The notes beneath the pieces were generated by a model. The model worked only from the letters and a program-made list of their open reading frames with translations. It made no database searches and was not told the DNA's origin. Positions 62,202 to 64,000 of a stretch of DNA of 64,000 nt are shown here, piece by piece. Position 1 is the stretch's first letter; each line of letters opens with the position of its first letter. The DNA comes from an uncultured Solirubrobacteraceae bacterium (GTDB taxonomy: Bacteria; Actinomycetota; Thermoleophilia; Solirubrobacterales; Solirubrobacteraceae). The DNA lies in assembly GCA_902806205.1 (NCBI GenBank), contig CADCVR010000079.1, positions 56,409 through 120,408 on the forward strand, written 5' to 3'. The position numbers and the translations under genes were made by a program.

Positions 62202-62960
62202 TCAGATCGGCGCTCCGTCCTTCGCGGCGACGATGCGCTCGACGAGCTCCTCCGGCTCGAGCTGCTCGGTGGCTCCGCCCACGCGGGGCCGCACGGCGCT
62301 CGACAGGCGCGCGGCGAGGTCCGCGCGCGCGTTCGGGTCCAGGCCGCCGCGGCGGGCGAGGAACGCGCGCAGCGCACCGAGGTCCTCGGCGGTCACGGCG
62401 GTGACGTCGAGCGGGCCGACGGCCCCGGCGAGCGGGAGGAACGGGGCCGTGGGGATGCCGCCGGGCGCGGCCGCGGAGAAGGTCGTCTGCAGGCTCCGGC
62501 CACCCGCCTCGTTGATGACGATCGTGCTTCCGGCGAGGTCGCCCAGGCGCTGGTTGCGCCGGGTGACGAGAATGCTGACCATGCCGGGCAGGTAGGCGAG
62601 GAGCAGCCCGTCGACGAGCCGCACGACATTGCGGATCGCGCTCGAAAGCGGGTCCACCGCGCGGCCGTCGGCGCGCAGCACACGGAGGCGGGTCACCCGC
62701 TTGCCGGGAGTGCGGCCGGCGGCGAGCACCTCGAAGGCGATGTCGTAGCCGATGTAGATCGCCAGCGAGGCGACCGAGAGGATGATCGCACCAAGCTCTG
62801 AGAGCATCGCGCCGACCAGGAAGACCGCCAGGAGCAAGACGACCTTGAGCACGAGGTCGATCAGCGCGGCGGTGAAGCGCGAGCCGAGGCCGGCGAGGAC
62901 GAGCTCGACCTGCACGCCCTCCGGCGTGGCTATCGCGAGCCGGTCCTCGTAGTCGTGCAC
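62202..62960 (-). CDS. RDD-family membrane protein
   Basis: A 252-aa protein. The N-terminal FTAALIDLVLKVVLLLAVFLVGA begins the RDD domain (Arg, Asp, Asp signature: SRFTAALIDLV and IGYDIAFEVLAAGRTPGKRVTRLRVL). Three transmembrane helices are followed by a long cytoplasmic C-terminus (about residues 150-252), charged and Ala/Pro-rich. It is usually adjacent to SpoIIM-type genes; here they are divergent with only 25 bp between the starts (GTG both). Confidence 0.85.
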   Translation of the reverse strand: MHDYEDRLAIATPEGVQVELVLAGLGSRFTAALIDLVLKVVLLLAVFLVGAMLSELGAIILSVASLAIYIGYDIAFEVLAAGRTPGKRVTRLRVLRADGRAVDPLSSAIRNVVRLVDGLLLAYLPGMVSILVTRRNQRLGDLAGSTIVINEAGGRSLQTTFSAAAPGGIPTAPFLPLAGAVGPLDVTAVTAEDLGALRAFLARRGGLDPNARADLAARLSSAVRPRVGGATEQLEPEELVERIVAAKDGAPI

Positions 62961-62985
62961 CCGCCCGCAAGCTACAACTCATGGG
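62961..62985. promoter_or_regulatory. 25-bp divergent start region with overlapping -10 elements
   Basis: AAGCTACAAC (62969-62978) contains TAGCTT on the minus strand, 8 nt before the RDD GTG, and TACAAC on the plus strand, 7 nt before the SpoIIM GTG. The two overlap by 2 bp. Both would give leaderless mRNAs, and only one polymerase can occupy the site at a time. Confidence 0.45.
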
Positions 62986-63963
62986 GTGCGGCTGCAGCGC
63001 TTCGAATCCGAGCGACGCCCAGGGTGGGTCGCCCTCGAGGCGCTCCTGGTCCGCGCGCGGGGCAAGCCCGGCGCACTCGGGGCCGACGGCGTCCGGGAGC
63101 TCGGAGCGCGTTACCGCGAGGCGGCGGCCGACCTCGCGCTCGCGCGCCGCGCGTTCCCGGCCGAGCCGATCACCCCGGCGCTGGAGGCGCTCGTGGCGCG
63201 CGCACGCCAGGCCGTCTACGCCGAGGCAGGACCCGCGCGCTCGCCCCGGCGCTTCTTCACCACCGGGCTCTGGCGGGCGATCGCCGGGCTCGGCCCGTTC
63301 CTGGCGGTCTCCGCGCTCCTGTTCTTCGGGACGATCGGCCTCGGGATGCTGTGGGGTGCCACGGATCCCGACGCCGCGCGCGGCATGGTCCCCGGTGGAT
63401 TCCTCGACGCGGCCGATCCGCCACGGGGCGACCGCGGGCTCACGGCGGCCGAAGCCGGCGCGTTCTCCAGCCAGATCTTCGTCAACAACATCCGCGTCGG
63501 GCTGCTCGTCTTCGCCGCCGGCATCCTGTTCGGCGTGGGCGCGGGGCTGCTGCTGATCTACAACGGGCTGATCATCGGGGCGCTGCTCGGCGTCGCGCTC
63601 GAGGTGGGCACCCTCTTGGACATCCTGCGCCTGATCACGGCGCACGGCGTGCTCGAGCTGTCGGGCATCGTGGTCGAGGGGGCCGCGGGCCTCGCGCTGG
63701 GCTGGGCGCTGGTCGATCCCGGGCGCCTGACGCGCCGCGCGGCGCTCGCCGCGCGGGCCCGGCCGGCGATGGCGGTGGTGCTCGGGCTCGTCCCGTTCAC
63801 CGTGCTGGCGGGCCTCGCGGAGGGCTTCGTGTCCCCGGCGGGCGCGTCGTGGGCGACGGTGCTGGCGGTGGGCTTCGGCCTCGGCTTCGCGTTCTGGGGG
63901 CTGGTGGTGTGGCGTGGGCTTCTCACTCGTGACGCTCGCAGCCGGGGGCTTGGGCAACCCTGA
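62986..63963 (+). CDS. Stage II sporulation protein M-like (SpoIIM/DUF95)
   Basis: A 325-aa membrane protein with an N-terminal cytoplasmic helical segment (residues 1-85, LGARYREAAADLALARRAFP) followed by five or six helices. The signature FSSQIFVNNIRVGLLVFAAGILFGVGAGLLLIYNGLIIG is the SpoIIM core. It is found widely in non-sporulating actinobacteria, probably for envelope processes. The GTG at 62986 is chosen from the divergent promoter geometry. The 3' end overlaps a long inverted repeat. Confidence 0.88.
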   Translation: MRLQRFESERRPGWVALEALLVRARGKPGALGADGVRELGARYREAAADLALARRAFPAEPITPALEALVARARQAVYAEAGPARSPRRFFTTGLWRAIAGLGPFLAVSALLFFGTIGLGMLWGATDPDAARGMVPGGFLDAADPPRGDRGLTAAEAGAFSSQIFVNNIRVGLLVFAAGILFGVGAGLLLIYNGLIIGALLGVALEVGTLLDILRLITAHGVLELSGIVVEGAAGLALGWALVDPGRLTRRAALAARARPAMAVVLGLVPFTVLAGLAEGFVSPAGASWATVLAVGFGLGFAFWGLVVWRGLLTRDARSRGLGQP

Positions 63964-64000
63964 CCGTGTTCGTGGTCGATTCTGCCCAAGCCCCCCGCTG
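63939..64000. repeat. Long inverted repeat at the 3' end of the spoIIM-like gene
   Basis: CAGCCGGGGGCTTGGGCA (63939-63956) is repeated as its reverse complement with one mismatch at 63983-64000, separated by 26 nt that contain a further GACC/GGTC pair. The first arm includes the last codons of the gene. It may be a terminator or an element arm; the window ends inside it. Confidence 0.6.

Noticed and set aside
62981..63556. ATG at 62981 as start of a Cys-rich 191-aa protein
   Set aside because: Its frame is out of phase with the SpoIIM signature and gives an Arg/Ser-rich product. The GTG at 62986 opens the real gene.

Overview
The window is uniformly GC-rich, with strongly G/C-biased third codon positions, many GTG starts and several TTG starts. 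Gene content fits a high-GC Actinomycetota. The FAS-II set with FabI, the DUF4394 and LVIVD secreted proteins, the XPB-type helicase pair and the SpoIIM/RDD pair suggest class Thermoleophilia (Solirubrobacterales-like). That placement comes from family knowledge and was not tested by any search. There is no rRNA, CRISPR array or intact insertion sequence. Two tRNA genes are present, Thr-GGT and Tyr-GTA.

Layout. 0-10 kb: 5' part of an FAD-linked oxidase, an XPB-like helicase with its partner, a MetE-like protein, a nitrilase/asparagine-synthase pair, a GcvT-like protein, phosphoribulokinase and a MerR metal sensor with a Cys-rich tail. 10-20 kb: acyltransferase/patatin pair, two tiny coupled ORFs, and an envelope block with a DUF4394 protein, an SH3-like protein, an ECF sigma factor fused to its own zinc anti-sigma and membrane domain, and a two-domain secreted glycosidase. 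20-28.5 kb: recC-recB-recD. 28.5-31.2 kb: a decayed stretch with a Uma2-type nuclease gene and gene fragments, ending at tRNA-Thr. 31.7-41.4 kb: a nine-gene FAS-II operon (fabD-fabH-fabG-acpP-fabF-accD-like-maoC-like-fabI-reductase), with a GAF histidine kinase/LuxR regulator pair directly upstream on the same strand. 41.5-51.5 kb: mixed single genes, including a TetR-SpoIIE phosphatase fusion, ThpR, two secreted beta-repeat or CAP proteins, PurU, a Nudix hydrolase and an FKBP lipoprotein. 51.6-58.4 kb: tRNA-Tyr, the principal sigma factor, PgsA, an EamA exporter, an aldo/keto reductase, a frameshifted PhzF and an ABC-2 exporter. 58.5-64 kb: beta-phosphoglucomutase plus GH65 phosphorylase, ClpP, and divergent RDD and SpoIIM membrane proteins.

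Expression architecture. Most same-strand neighbours overlap by 1 or 4 nt (TGATG, ATGA, GTGA), indicating translational coupling. In contrast, many first genes have a TANNNT -10-like element only 6-8 nt before the start codon and no Shine-Dalgarno, which predicts leaderless mRNAs.

Most unusual items: the sigma/anti-sigma/SH3 fusion with its SH3-like neighbour; the TetR-HTH to SpoIIE-phosphatase fusion with an upstream palindrome; the MerR regulator whose reading frame continues into a metallothionein-like tail with its own internal start; and the fused pair of glycosidase domains.
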